64,000 nt of DNA from an uncultured Rhodospirillaceae bacterium (GTDB lineage: Bacteria; Pseudomonadota; Alphaproteobacteria; Rhodospirillales; Casp-alpha2). The stretch lies in NCBI GenBank assembly GCA_913030825.1, contig CAJWCU010000006.1:124001-188000 (forward strand). Direction: 5' to 3'. Made by a program: the position numbers and the translations under genes. Positions within the stretch are counted from its first letter, which is position 1; every line of letters begins with the position of its first letter. The notes beneath the pieces are model-generated. The model searched no databases. It was not told where the DNA came from and was given only the letters and a program-made list of their open reading frames with translations. Below, piece after piece: positions 9,243 through 17,394 of the stretch.

Positions 9243-9278
9243 CGTGCGCCGAAGGCGACCTGATGCGCGCGGGCGCAC
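9243..9278 (+). other. Hairpin in leader of DEAD-box helicase gene
   Basis: A perfect seven-base stem, GTGCGCC pairing with GGCGCAC, lies 27 bases before the helicase start in an otherwise gene-free 146-base leader. It has no T-run, so it is not a terminator. It might affect translation of the helicase mRNA; this is only a structural observation. Confidence 0.4.
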
Positions 9279-9304
9279 GAAACCCGCATTCCGAAAGTTG
9301 ACAC

Positions 9305-11263
9305 ATGACCGAATTCGACGGCGTCACAACGGCGCTTGGCCAGGCATTGGCCAAGCGCGGCTATACCGACCTGACACCCGTGCAAACCGCAATCCTGGCC
9401 CCGGAACTGACCGAGGCCGATGTGCTTGTCTCCGCCCAGACGGGATCGGGCAAGACCGTGGCCTTCGGGCTGGCCCTGGCGCCGACGCTGCTCGGCGGCG
9501 CGGACCGATTCGATCGGGCGGATCAGCCGCTGGCCCTGGTCGTCGCGCCCACGCGTGAACTGGCGCTGCAGGTCAAACGCGAACTGGATTGGCTTTACGA
9601 GATGACGGGGGCGGTTTCGGCGTCCTGCATCGGCGGCATGGACATGGGCCGCGAACGACGCGCCTTGAGCCAGGGCGCCCATATCGTCGTCGGCACGCCG
9701 GGCCGTCTGCGCGATCACATCGCACGGGGTTCGCTGAACGTCGGCGGCCTGCGCGCGGTGGTCCTGGACGAAGCCGACGAGATGCTGGACCTGGGGTTCC
9801 GCGAGGACCTGGAATTCATTTTGGATTCCGCCCCGGACGAGCGGCGGACCTTGTTGTTCTCCGCTACCGTGCCCCGGACCATCGCGACCTTGGCAAAGCG
9901 GTATCAGCGCGACGCGGTCCGAGTTAAGACCACCGAGGAACGGTCGCAGCACGGCGATATCGAATACCGCGCCCTGGCGGTCGCACCCAACGACCGGGAA
10001 AACGCGATCATCAACGTGCTGCGTTATTACGACGCCAAGAGTGCCTTGGTGTTCTGCGCCACGCGGGCGACGGTCAATCATATGACCAGCCGCTTCGCCA
10101 ACCGGGGCTTTCCGGTGGTCGCCCTGTCCGGTGAGTTGAGCCAGAACGAACGGACCCACGCGCTGCAGGCCATGCGCGACGGGCGGGCCAAGGTTTGCAT
10201 CGCGACGGACGTCGCGGCGCGCGGCATCGACCTTCCGAACCTGGAATTGGTCATCCATGCCGATATTCCGAAAACCGGCGAAACCCTGCTGCACCGAAGC
10301 GGGCGCACGGGCCGCGCCGGGCGCAAGGGCGTTTGCGCCCTGATCGTGCCGCACAACATGCGCAGCCGCACGGAACGGCTGCTGAAGGGCGCCAACATTC
10401 AGGCGGCCTGGGCCAAGGCTCCGTCGGCCGATGAAATCCGTGCCCGCGACCATGAACGCCTGCTGGCCGACCCGATGCTCACCGAGCCGTTGAACGACGA
10501 AGAACAGGCCTTCGCCGCGGAACTTCTCGGCCGATACGCGCCGGAACAGATAGCGGGCGCCTTTCTGCGCCAGCAAATGGCGAGCCAGTCCGCACCCGAA
10601 GAACTCCTCGACGTCGATCCGGCGAACTACAGCGACCGTCCGGACCGGGGCGAGCGCAAGGCTCGCCGCGACGCCTTCGAGGGCGGCGCCTGGATTTCCG
10701 TCTCCGTCGGTCACAAACACAATGCGGAGCCGCGCTGGCTTCTGCCCATGCTCTGCCGCGCGGGGCATGTGACGAAGAAGGATATCGGCGCGATCCGCAT
10801 CTTCCACACGGAAACCTTTGTCGAACTGAGCGCCGACAGCGCCGGGCAATTCATCGAGGCCCTTGGTCCCGACATGGTCATGGAAAAGACCGTCAAGGTC
10901 GCCCGGGTCGATGGCCCGCCGGATGTTGCCGCCGACGGGTCGCGTGAGGCGCGCGGTAAGACCTATCAGGGCGACCGCCCCGGATGGGACCCCCAATCGG
11001 CGAAACGCGGTGACGGGCCGAAGAAACGTAAGTTCACCCGCCGGCAGGAAGCCCGCAACGAAGTCCGGGCCGACGCCTTCAACGACGACCGCCCGCCGTC
11101 GGGCGACGGCGGCGCGCCCAAGCCCAAGGGCAAAAAGCCCCATCGCGGCAAGGGCGGGCCCAAAAGTGGGCCCCAAGGTGGCGGCAAGGGGGGAGCCAAG
11201 GGCGGCAACCCCGGGGGTCACGCACCTGTAAAGCGGAAGAAACCGAAAAAGCATTTTGACTAG
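9305..11263 (+). CDS. DEAD-box ATP-dependent RNA helicase (DeaD/CsdA type)
   Basis: A 652-residue RNA helicase that remodels structured RNA, typically in ribosome assembly or cold adaptation. Motifs in order: Q motif (TDLTPVQTAIL, 22-32), Walker A AQTGSGKT (44-51), PTRELALQ (82-89), GTPGR (130-134), DEAD (155-158), SAT (186-188), then helicase domain 2 with the RSGRTGRAGRKG motif. A DbpA-like RNA-binding domain follows (GAWISVSVG onward, about 460-530) and the tail is Lys/Gly-rich. It could be called DeaD or CsdA; the exact orthologue cannot be settled from sequence alone. Confidence 0.95.
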   Translation: MTEFDGVTTALGQALAKRGYTDLTPVQTAILAPELTEADVLVSAQTGSGKTVAFGLALAPTLLGGADRFDRADQPLALVVAPTRELALQVKRELDWLYEMTGAVSASCIGGMDMGRERRALSQGAHIVVGTPGRLRDHIARGSLNVGGLRAVVLDEADEMLDLGFREDLEFILDSAPDERRTLLFSATVPRTIATLAKRYQRDAVRVKTTEERSQHGDIEYRALAVAPNDRENAIINVLRYYDAKSALVFCATRATVNHMTSRFANRGFPVVALSGELSQNERTHALQAMRDGRAKVCIATDVAARGIDLPNLELVIHADIPKTGETLLHRSGRTGRAGRKGVCALIVPHNMRSRTERLLKGANIQAAWAKAPSADEIRARDHERLLADPMLTEPLNDEEQAFAAELLGRYAPEQIAGAFLRQQMASQSAPEELLDVDPANYSDRPDRGERKARRDAFEGGAWISVSVGHKHNAEPRWLLPMLCRAGHVTKKDIGAIRIFHTETFVELSADSAGQFIEALGPDMVMEKTVKVARVDGPPDVAADGSREARGKTYQGDRPGWDPQSAKRGDGPKKRKFTRRQEARNEVRADAFNDDRPPSGDGGAPKPKGKKPHRGKGGPKSGPQGGGKGGAKGGNPGGHAPVKRKKPKKHFD

Positions 11264-11325
11264 GCATTCTCGGCCCTCCGCAATAGAAGGCGGCTGCGAC
11301 GCCGTCCTCCTGTCTCACTAAAAAA

Positions 11326-12951
11326 TTGGAATTGATTATCTTGCCGTTTCGTATCCTCGCCGCATTCGCGGATAGTTATTCTCTTGCCGATTGGAAAGGC
11401 GACGGATCGCCGGGCCAACTTATCGGCCGCATTAAAATCGAATTGCTGGCGGGCCTGACCGTCGCCCTGGCCTTGGTGCCGGAAGCGGTCGCCTTCGCCT
11501 TCGTCGCCGGGGTGCATCCGCTGGTCGGCCTTTACGCCGCCTTCCTTGTCGGCCTGATCACCGCCGTCCTCGGCGGCCGGCCGGGCATGATCTCGGGCGC
11601 CACCGGGGCGCTGGCCGTTGTCATGGTCGCCCTGGTCGCCAGCCACGGGGTCGAATACCTCTTCGCCACGGTGGTCCTGATGGGGATCATCCAGATCGCC
11701 GTCGGCCTGCTTCGCCTGGGCAAGTTCATCCGCCTGGTGCCGCACCCGGTGATGATGGGCTTCGTCAACGGCCTGGCGATCGTCATCTTCCTGGCTCAGT
11801 TGACGCAGTTTCAGGTGCCGGGCCCCGACGGGGTCAAGGTCTGGATGACCGGCTGGCCGTTGGTCACCATGTTGGGCCTCGTCGCCTTGACCATGGCGAT
11901 CATCTGGCTGATGCCGAAGATCACCTCGGTCATTCCGGCGCCTTTGGCGGGGATCGGCGTGGTGGCCGCCCTCGTCATTGGCTTCGGTATCGACGTGCCC
12001 CGGGTCGGCGACCTGGCGACGGTCAAGGGCGGCCTGCCCGATTTCCACATCCCCATGGTGCCGCTGACCCTGGAAACACTGGAGATCATCGTGCCTTACG
12101 CGGTGATCCTGGCGGCCATCGGCCTGATCGAAAGCCTGCTGACCCTGAACCTGGTCGGCGACATCACCGGCAAACGGGGCGGCGCATCGCAGGAATGCGT
12201 GGCCCAGGGCTTGGCCAATACGGTGACGGGTCTGTTCGGCGGCATGGGCGGCTGCGCCATGATCGGCCAGTCGATGATCAACGTGCAGTCCGGCGGGCGG
12301 ACGCGGATCTCGGGCATTTCGGCGGCCCTGTTCCTGCTGGCCTTCATCTTGGTCGCCTCCAGCCTGATCGAACAGATCCCGCTGGCCGCATTGGTCGGCG
12401 TGATGTTCATGGTCGTCATCGGCACCTTCGCCTGGCAGAGCTTCCTGATCCTGCGGCGCATTCCGCTGACCGACGCGCTGGTCATGGGGCTGGTCACGGT
12501 GGTGACGGTGCTCAGCGATCTGGCCGTCGCCGTGGTCGTGGGTGTCATCGTCTCGGCCCTCGCCTATGCCTGGAACAACGCAACCCGCATTCATGCCAAG
12601 ACCCACGAGACGCCCGAGGGCGGCAAGGTCTATCAGATCGAAGGACCGCTGTTCTTCGGCTCGACCGACGGCTTCGACGAATTGTTCAAACCGGAAAGCG
12701 ATCCGGGCCTGGTGATCATCGATTTCATGAACAGCCGTGTCGTCGATCATTCCGCCCTGCAGGCGATCGAGGCCCTGGCCCAGAAATATCAGGCCCAGGG
12801 CAAGACTCTGCAGCTCCGCCATCTGTCGCGGGACTGCCACCAATTGCTGAAGCGGGCGGGGCAGTTGATGCTGGATTCCGACGACGATCCGACCTACGGC
12901 GTTGCGGTCGACTATTTCGTCAAAACCGGTAGTCTGGGGGGCGGTCACTAA
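11326..12951 (+). CDS. SulP family anion (sulfate/bicarbonate) transporter with STAS domain
   Basis: A 541-residue inner-membrane transporter. The N-terminal part has the SulP signature ALALVPEAVAFAFVAGV and GLYAAFLVGL followed by about ten more hydrophobic segments; the last 110 residues are a STAS domain with VIIDFMNSRVVDHSALQAIE. Substrate could be sulfate, bicarbonate or a dicarboxylate. The start is uncertain: the frame opens with TTG codons at 11326, 11332 and 11341, no clear ribosome site, and no upstream ATG. Confidence 0.9.
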   Translation: MELIILPFRILAAFADSYSLADWKGDGSPGQLIGRIKIELLAGLTVALALVPEAVAFAFVAGVHPLVGLYAAFLVGLITAVLGGRPGMISGATGALAVVMVALVASHGVEYLFATVVLMGIIQIAVGLLRLGKFIRLVPHPVMMGFVNGLAIVIFLAQLTQFQVPGPDGVKVWMTGWPLVTMLGLVALTMAIIWLMPKITSVIPAPLAGIGVVAALVIGFGIDVPRVGDLATVKGGLPDFHIPMVPLTLETLEIIVPYAVILAAIGLIESLLTLNLVGDITGKRGGASQECVAQGLANTVTGLFGGMGGCAMIGQSMINVQSGGRTRISGISAALFLLAFILVASSLIEQIPLAALVGVMFMVVIGTFAWQSFLILRRIPLTDALVMGLVTVVTVLSDLAVAVVVGVIVSALAYAWNNATRIHAKTHETPEGGKVYQIEGPLFFGSTDGFDELFKPESDPGLVIIDFMNSRVVDHSALQAIEALAQKYQAQGKTLQLRHLSRDCHQLLKRAGQLMLDSDDDPTYGVAVDYFVKTGSLGGGH

Positions 12952-12987
12952 CCCTTGCCGCACCGGAGCCGCCGAAGGAGGCATCGC

Positions 12988-13542
12988 ATGGCCTTTGTCC
13001 GCATTCTGTCTCTGATCGGCTTTTTGATGTCAGGAGCCGCCATGGCCGCCGACCCCGCGAAAACCACCGCCCACGATTTCACCTTCGTCGGGATCGACGG
13101 GCAGCCCCTGCCGCTCAAAACCTTCGCCGGCAAGGTGGTGATGATCGTCAATACGGCCTCGCAATGCGGGTTCACCTCCCAGTACACGGGCCTGCAGGAC
13201 CTTTGGGCGCGGTATCGGGACAAGGGCTTCGTGCTGCTGGGCGTGCCGTCCAACGATTTCGGCGGTCAGGAGCCGGGCAGCGAGGCCGAGATCAAGGATT
13301 TCTGCAAAACCAACTTCAGCGTCGATTTTCCGCTGACGGCGAAGGCGGTCGTCTCCGGCGACGACGCCCATCCGTTCTATAAATGGGCGGGCAAGGAACT
13401 GGGCGTCGTGGCGAAGCCGCGCTGGAACTTTCACAAGTATCTGGTGGGGCCGGACGGGCGGCTGATCGACTGGTTCTCGACGCCGACCAAGCCCACGGCG
13501 GGGCGGGTGATCAAGGCGGTTGAGGCGGCTCTCCCCAATTAG
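12988..13542 (+). CDS. Glutathione peroxidase, exported
   Basis: A 184-residue thiol peroxidase of the glutathione peroxidase family. A signal peptide (MAFVRILSLIGFLMSGAAMA) suggests a periplasmic location, less usual than the cytosolic form. The catalytic site NTASQCGFTSQYTGL has Cys60 rather than selenocysteine; Gln94 (NDFGGQEPG) and the Trp of KPRWNF complete the tetrad. The ATG at 12988 has AAGGAG seven bases upstream and is preferred over the frame's earlier start at 12955. Confidence 0.93.
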   Translation: MAFVRILSLIGFLMSGAAMAADPAKTTAHDFTFVGIDGQPLPLKTFAGKVVMIVNTASQCGFTSQYTGLQDLWARYRDKGFVLLGVPSNDFGGQEPGSEAEIKDFCKTNFSVDFPLTAKAVVSGDDAHPFYKWAGKELGVVAKPRWNFHKYLVGPDGRLIDWFSTPTKPTAGRVIKAVEAALPN

Positions 13543-13564
13543 TGGGCCGGTGGCGCGTCGGATA

Positions 13565-13765
13565 TCAGGCGATGATGTCGGGCAACAGTTGATCTTCGAG
13601 GATTGCGATCTCGTCCTTCAGCGCCAATTTGCGCTTCTTCAATCGTTGCAGCTTCAATTGATCGAAGGGTAGGGCTTCGACGAGATGGCTGATCGCCTCG
13701 TCCAGGTCGCGGTGTTCGACCTTCAATTCCTCGACCCTTTGGCGTAACGCGTCCTGCTCGTCCAT
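13565..13765 (-). CDS. YdcH family (DUF465) small protein
   Basis: A 66-residue two-helix protein, MDEQDALRQRVEELKVEHRD then a second Lys/Leu-rich helix (LQRLKKRKLALKDEIA). This is the DUF465/YdcH pattern: a helix, short turn, LKKRKL motif and second helix. Function is not established. It lies between gpx, which converges on it, and the pfk gene, which diverges; a second family member lies on the other side of pfk at 15206. Confidence 0.85.
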   Translation of the reverse strand: MDEQDALRQRVEELKVEHRDLDEAISHLVEALPFDQLKLQRLKKRKLALKDEIAILEDQLLPDIIA

Positions 13766-13885
13766 GGCGCTCCATCCGGGACCGGAAGTCGCCGCGCGCC
13801 TGTTCGCGCCGCCCGTTTCCGTTCCGCCGAATTCATGTTACCAGAATGGCGGATGTTCCTATAGACGCCTCGAGAGGTGCGCGCA

Positions 13886-14965
13886 ATGAAACGCCTCGGA
13901 GTCCTGACCAGCGGCGGCGACTGCGCCGGGCTTAACGCCGCGATCCGCGCCGTGGTTAAACGCGCGATCACCGGCTACGGCGCCGAGGTCGTGGGCATCC
14001 TGCAAGGCACCAAGGGCCTGATGGAGCGCCCGGTGCTGGCCCGTCCGCTGGACCTTTCCGTTTTCACCGGCGATATCCTGCGCCAGGGCGGGACCATGCT
14101 GGGCACCGTCAACACGGGCGATCCCTTCGCTTTTCCCGATGGCCAGGGCGGGGTGTCCGACCGCTCGGACGAGGTCATCGACGGAATCCGCCAATTGGGC
14201 CTGGATGCGCTGATCGGCATCGGCGGCGACGGTAGCATGCGAATCCTACGGCGCCTGGCCGATCAGGGCGGCCTGCCTTTCGTCGGCATCCCCAAGACCA
14301 TCGACAACGACGTGCAGGGCACGGAGCTTTGCATCGGTTATCACACCGCCGTCGCCACGGCGGTCGAAGCACTCGATCGCCTGCAGCCGACGGCGGCCAG
14401 CCACCACCGCGTCATGGTGCTGGAGGTCATGGGCCGTGACGCGGGGCATATCGCACTCGCCGCCGGGATCGCCGGCGGGGCAGACGTGGTGCTGATCCCG
14501 GAAATCCCCTACGACCTGGATGCCGTGACGGCGAAGCTGACCACCGTCGCCCAGGAAGGCCGCAATCACGCCCTGGTGGTCTGCGCCGAGGCGGCGGCCG
14601 AGGACGGCATCGGCCGCGAATCCTTCGCCGGCGGCGGCGGCAGCGCGCACATCGGCGGCGCCGGTCAGGCCGTCGGCACCAAGATCGCCGAGGCGACGGG
14701 CGCTGACGTTCGGGTCACCGTCCTGGGCCATGTTCAGCGCGGCGGCATGCCGACCAGCGTCGACCGTCTGCTGGCCTCGGCCTTCGGTGTCCACGCCGTC
14801 GACCTGGCGGCGGGGGGGCATACGGGGCGCTTGGTCGGCTGGCGCGACGGCGATACCTTCGACACCGCGCTCGACGACTTGTCGGCCGATTCGCGGGTGG
14901 TCGATCTCAACGGGTCCCAGGCCCGTACCGCACGGGGGCTCGGCATCTGCCTGGGCGACCGCTGA
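13886..14965 (+). CDS. 6-phosphofructokinase (ATP-type with mixed active-site signature)
   Basis: A 359-residue phosphofructokinase that phosphorylates fructose 6-phosphate in glycolysis. Motifs: LTSGGDCAGLNAAIR at the N-terminus, GGDGS at 113-117, PKTIDND at 136-142, MGRDAGHIAL and LGHVQRGGMPTSVDR. The Gly of GGDGS is typical of ATP users, while Lys137 in PKTIDND is more typical of the pyrophosphate/group III branch, as in some actinobacterial and trypanosome ATP enzymes. ATG 13886 is chosen for GAGAGG eight bases upstream. Confidence 0.95.
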   Translation: MKRLGVLTSGGDCAGLNAAIRAVVKRAITGYGAEVVGILQGTKGLMERPVLARPLDLSVFTGDILRQGGTMLGTVNTGDPFAFPDGQGGVSDRSDEVIDGIRQLGLDALIGIGGDGSMRILRRLADQGGLPFVGIPKTIDNDVQGTELCIGYHTAVATAVEALDRLQPTAASHHRVMVLEVMGRDAGHIALAAGIAGGADVVLIPEIPYDLDAVTAKLTTVAQEGRNHALVVCAEAAAEDGIGRESFAGGGGSAHIGGAGQAVGTKIAEATGADVRVTVLGHVQRGGMPTSVDRLLASAFGVHAVDLAAGGHTGRLVGWRDGDTFDTALDDLSADSRVVDLNGSQARTARGLGICLGDR

Positions 14966-15205
14966 GGGGCCGCGCGGAAGTCTGTCGCGGCATCGCCCGG
15001 ACCTCAGGATATCCATAGGAAAATCCACCGCCCCCGGGGAATGGGCTGAATTTCAGCGACTTAGGGCGCGAAATATAATTACGTTTTGTTGCCCCCAGGT
15101 TTCTTTTTCTTGCAAGATTCGATACCATGACAGGGTCGTTACAATCGTGCTTGAAAGGGCTGTCATAGGTCCGACGGCCCACCGAAGAGGAAGGAGTTCG
15201 TCACC

Positions 15206-15376
15206 ATGAGTCTTGAAGAACGGTTGGAAGCCTTAAAGGTTCGTCATTCAACGCTGGAAGACATGATCCAACAGGAAAGTTCAAGACCTCTCCCGGACGA
15301 CGTTGAAATACACGCCCTCAAGAAGCAAAAGCTCAGGATCAAAGACCAAATAGCGGGTATCGCTACCCGGCATTAG
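15206..15376 (+). CDS. YdcH family (DUF465) small protein
   Basis: A 56-residue product starting MSLEERLEALKVRHSTLEDM, with the second helix ALKKQKLRIKDQIAGI. It has the same two-helix DUF465 pattern as the gene at 13565. The ribosome site AAGGAG lies nine bases before the ATG and a strong terminator follows, so it looks like a stand-alone transcript. The 240 bases upstream to the pfk stop are AT-richer and probably hold its promoter. Confidence 0.85.
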   Translation: MSLEERLEALKVRHSTLEDMIQQESSRPLPDDVEIHALKKQKLRIKDQIAGIATRH

Positions 15377-15462
15377 CCGGCGGCGGCGCTTCCGCGCGGA
15401 TTGCCGCGTGAGCTAGGCAAGCGGCCTCCGCCCGCTGAGAAGGGCTTCAAATATCGGGAAAG

Positions 15463-15495
15463 ACGCGGCAGCCAATATCGGCTGCCGCGTTTTTT
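15463..15495 (+). terminator. Rho-independent terminator after the YdcH gene
   Basis: An 11-base perfect stem (ACGCGGCAGCC at 15463-15473 with GGCTGCCGCGT at 15480-15490), loop AATATC, then TTTTTT at 15490-15495. It faces the plus strand. Confidence 0.9.
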
Positions 15496-15586
15496 GTTGA
15501 TGCCGTGGGGTCAGAAACGCGGCGCGTGGGGATGGCTGGGGCAGCCTTGCGCCGCCCCTAGCTTCAGCCGGTGACAAGGCGGCAGA

Positions 15587-17221
15587 TCAAGACTCGTCCG
15601 CCAACTCCCGCAACTTGAACTTCTGAATCTTCCCCGTGCTGGTTTTCGGAAGGTCCCCGAACACCACGTGTTTCGGGCATTTGTAGTGGGCGAGGTTGTC
15701 GCGGCAGAATTTGATGATTTCTTCCGCCGTCGCTTCGGCGCCTGACTTCAGTTCGATGAAGGCACAGGGCGTCTCGCCCCATTTGTCGTCCTGTTTGGCG
15801 ACGACGGCGGCGGTCATCACGGCGGGATGTTTGTAGAGCACGCCTTCGACCTCGATCGACGAGATGTTCTCGCCGCCCGAGATGATGATGTCCTTGGACC
15901 GGTCCTTGAGTTGGATGTAGCCGTCCGGGTGCATCACGCCCAGGTCGCCGGAATGGAACCAGCCGTCGGCCAATGAAGCCGCCGAGGTGTCCGGGTTCTT
16001 CAAATAGCCCTTCATCACGATGTTGCCCTGGAACATGGCCTCGCCCATGGTTTCGCCGTCGGCGGGCACGGGCTGCATGGTTTCCGGGTCGATGATCTGC
16101 AGGTCGTTGAGCGCGTGATAGGGCACGCCCTGGCGCGATTTCTTCTGGGCCTGTTCCTCGATCGGCAGGTCGTCCCATTCCGGATGCCAGGCGCACATCA
16201 CGGCCGGGCCGTAGGTTTCCGTCAGGCCGTAGGCATGGGTGACCTCGATCCCGGCGCGCTGCATGGCTTCCAGCGTCGCCGCGGGCGGCGGGGCGGCGGC
16301 GGCCATGAACTTGACCTGATGGTCGAAGTCCTTGCGATCCTCGTCGGCGGCGTTGGTGACGAAGCTCATGACGATGGGGGCGCCGCACATGTGGGTGACC
16401 TTATGCGTCGCGATGGCGTCGTAGATGGTCGCCGAATTGACCCGGCGCATGCAGATGTTGGTGCCCGCCAGGGCCGCGATGGTCCAGGGGAAGCACCAGC
16501 CGTTGCAATGGAACATCGGCAGGGTCCAGAGATAGACCGGATGGTGCGCCATCTGCCAACCGACGGCGTTCGAGACGGCGTTCAGGTAGGCCCCCCGGTG
16601 ATGATAGACGACGCCCTTCGGATCGCCCGTGGTGCCGGAGGTATAGTTGAGCGAGATCGCCTGCCATTCGTCGGCGGGCAATTCCCATTCGTAATCGGGA
16701 TCGCCTTCGGCCAACAGGCTTTCGTAATCGGTCTCGCCCAGGGTGACGTGCTCGTGCGTGGCTTCCGAATCGACGATATCGATGACCGTGATGTCCTTGC
16801 GCCCGGTCATGGCGAGGGCGGCCTTCACCGTCGGCGCGAATTCCGTGTCGGTCAGCAGAACCTTGGCCTCGCCGTGGTTCAGGCAGAAGGCGATGGCTTC
16901 GGCGTCCAGGCGCACGTTCAAGGTATTGATGACCGCCCCCAGCATCGGCACGGCGAAGGTCGCTTCGTACATTTCCGGCGTGTTGGAGCCCATGATGGCG
17001 ACGGTCTGCAGCCGCTTCACTCCGCGCTTTTCCAGCGCCGAGGCGAGCCTGCGGGCTCGCGCGTAGGTCTCTTTCCAGGTGAATGTCTTGGATCCGTGAA
17101 TGACCGAGACATGGTCCGGATAGGTCCGCGCCGTCCGCTTCAGAAACGAATTGGGGGACAAGGGCGTATAGTTGGCACGGACCGAGTCCAGGGCCATTTC
17201 GTAAATATTGATTTCGCTCAA
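15587..17221 (-). CDS. Acyl-CoA synthetase (AMP-forming, medium/long-chain type)
   Basis: A 544-residue AMP-dependent synthetase that activates a carboxylic acid with ATP and CoA. The P-loop motif NYTSGTTGDPKGVVYHH, the HAYGLTETYGP acid/adenosine motif, and the C-terminal GWFHSGDLGVMHPDGYI and KTSTGKIQKFKLR motifs with catalytic Lys are all visible. The start is taken as TTG 17221: GGAGG lies five bases upstream and it includes the NIYE element seen at the start of related enzymes; an ATG at 17197 is the alternative. The substrate is unknown. It diverges from the membrane protein at 17395. Confidence 0.92.
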   Translation of the reverse strand: MSEINIYEMALDSVRANYTPLSPNSFLKRTARTYPDHVSVIHGSKTFTWKETYARARRLASALEKRGVKRLQTVAIMGSNTPEMYEATFAVPMLGAVINTLNVRLDAEAIAFCLNHGEAKVLLTDTEFAPTVKAALAMTGRKDITVIDIVDSEATHEHVTLGETDYESLLAEGDPDYEWELPADEWQAISLNYTSGTTGDPKGVVYHHRGAYLNAVSNAVGWQMAHHPVYLWTLPMFHCNGWCFPWTIAALAGTNICMRRVNSATIYDAIATHKVTHMCGAPIVMSFVTNAADEDRKDFDHQVKFMAAAAPPPAATLEAMQRAGIEVTHAYGLTETYGPAVMCAWHPEWDDLPIEEQAQKKSRQGVPYHALNDLQIIDPETMQPVPADGETMGEAMFQGNIVMKGYLKNPDTSAASLADGWFHSGDLGVMHPDGYIQLKDRSKDIIISGGENISSIEVEGVLYKHPAVMTAAVVAKQDDKWGETPCAFIELKSGAEATAEEIIKFCRDNLAHYKCPKHVVFGDLPKTSTGKIQKFKLRELADES

Positions 17222-17234
17222 GTTCGCCTCCGGC
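17207..17234 (-). repeat. Repeated leader segment, copy 1
   Basis: A 28-base segment containing the GGAGG ribosome site, TTG start and first codons of the acyl-CoA synthetase. It matches 26 of 28 bases at 19550-19577. It includes TTGAGCGAAATCAA, an imperfect FNR/FixK-type box (TTGAT-N4-ATCAA, one mismatch). Confidence 0.7.
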
Positions 17235-17282
17235 AAATAGCACAATCCCCGGCCCGTTCTCTGGTGCTCGGATTTGGTCAGA

Positions 17283-17304
17283 TTGCCACATCTGGGCAGG
17301 GCAA
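17283..17304. promoter_or_regulatory. Inverted-repeat operator candidate, copy 1
   Basis: TTGCCA-N10-GGGCAA, an inverted repeat with one mismatch, between the divergent acyl-CoA synthetase and membrane-protein genes. A perfect version (TTGCCA-N10-TGGCAA) occurs at 19627-19648 at nearly the same distance from the second leader copy. The protein that would bind is unknown. Confidence 0.5.
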
Positions 17305-17352
17305 AGGAACAGTCCGTCGCCGCTTCCCGTTTCGTGCTGCCAATAGATGATG

Positions 17353-17358
17353 TATAAT
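17353..17358 (+). promoter_or_regulatory. -10 element (TATAAT) before the membrane-protein gene
   Basis: A consensus TATAAT lies 37 bases before the start at 17395. No good -35 hexamer lies 16-18 bases upstream (TTTCGT at best), so activation by a regulator at the nearby inverted repeat is plausible. Confidence 0.45.
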
Positions 17359-17394
17359 GTTTCTTGCAAGTAAGACGAAGCATTGGGGGTGCGT

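Noticed and set aside
9155-11254. Long open frame on the minus strand (699 codons) opposite the DEAD-box gene
   Set aside because: It lies exactly over a recognised gene, is Gly/Arg/Ala-rich and lacks any motif; it is a GC-driven shadow.
11260-12984. Long minus-strand frame (574 codons) opposite the SulP transporter gene
   Set aside because: The product is a low-complexity run of Asp, His, Arg and Gln, as expected from the complement of a GC-rich membrane-protein gene.
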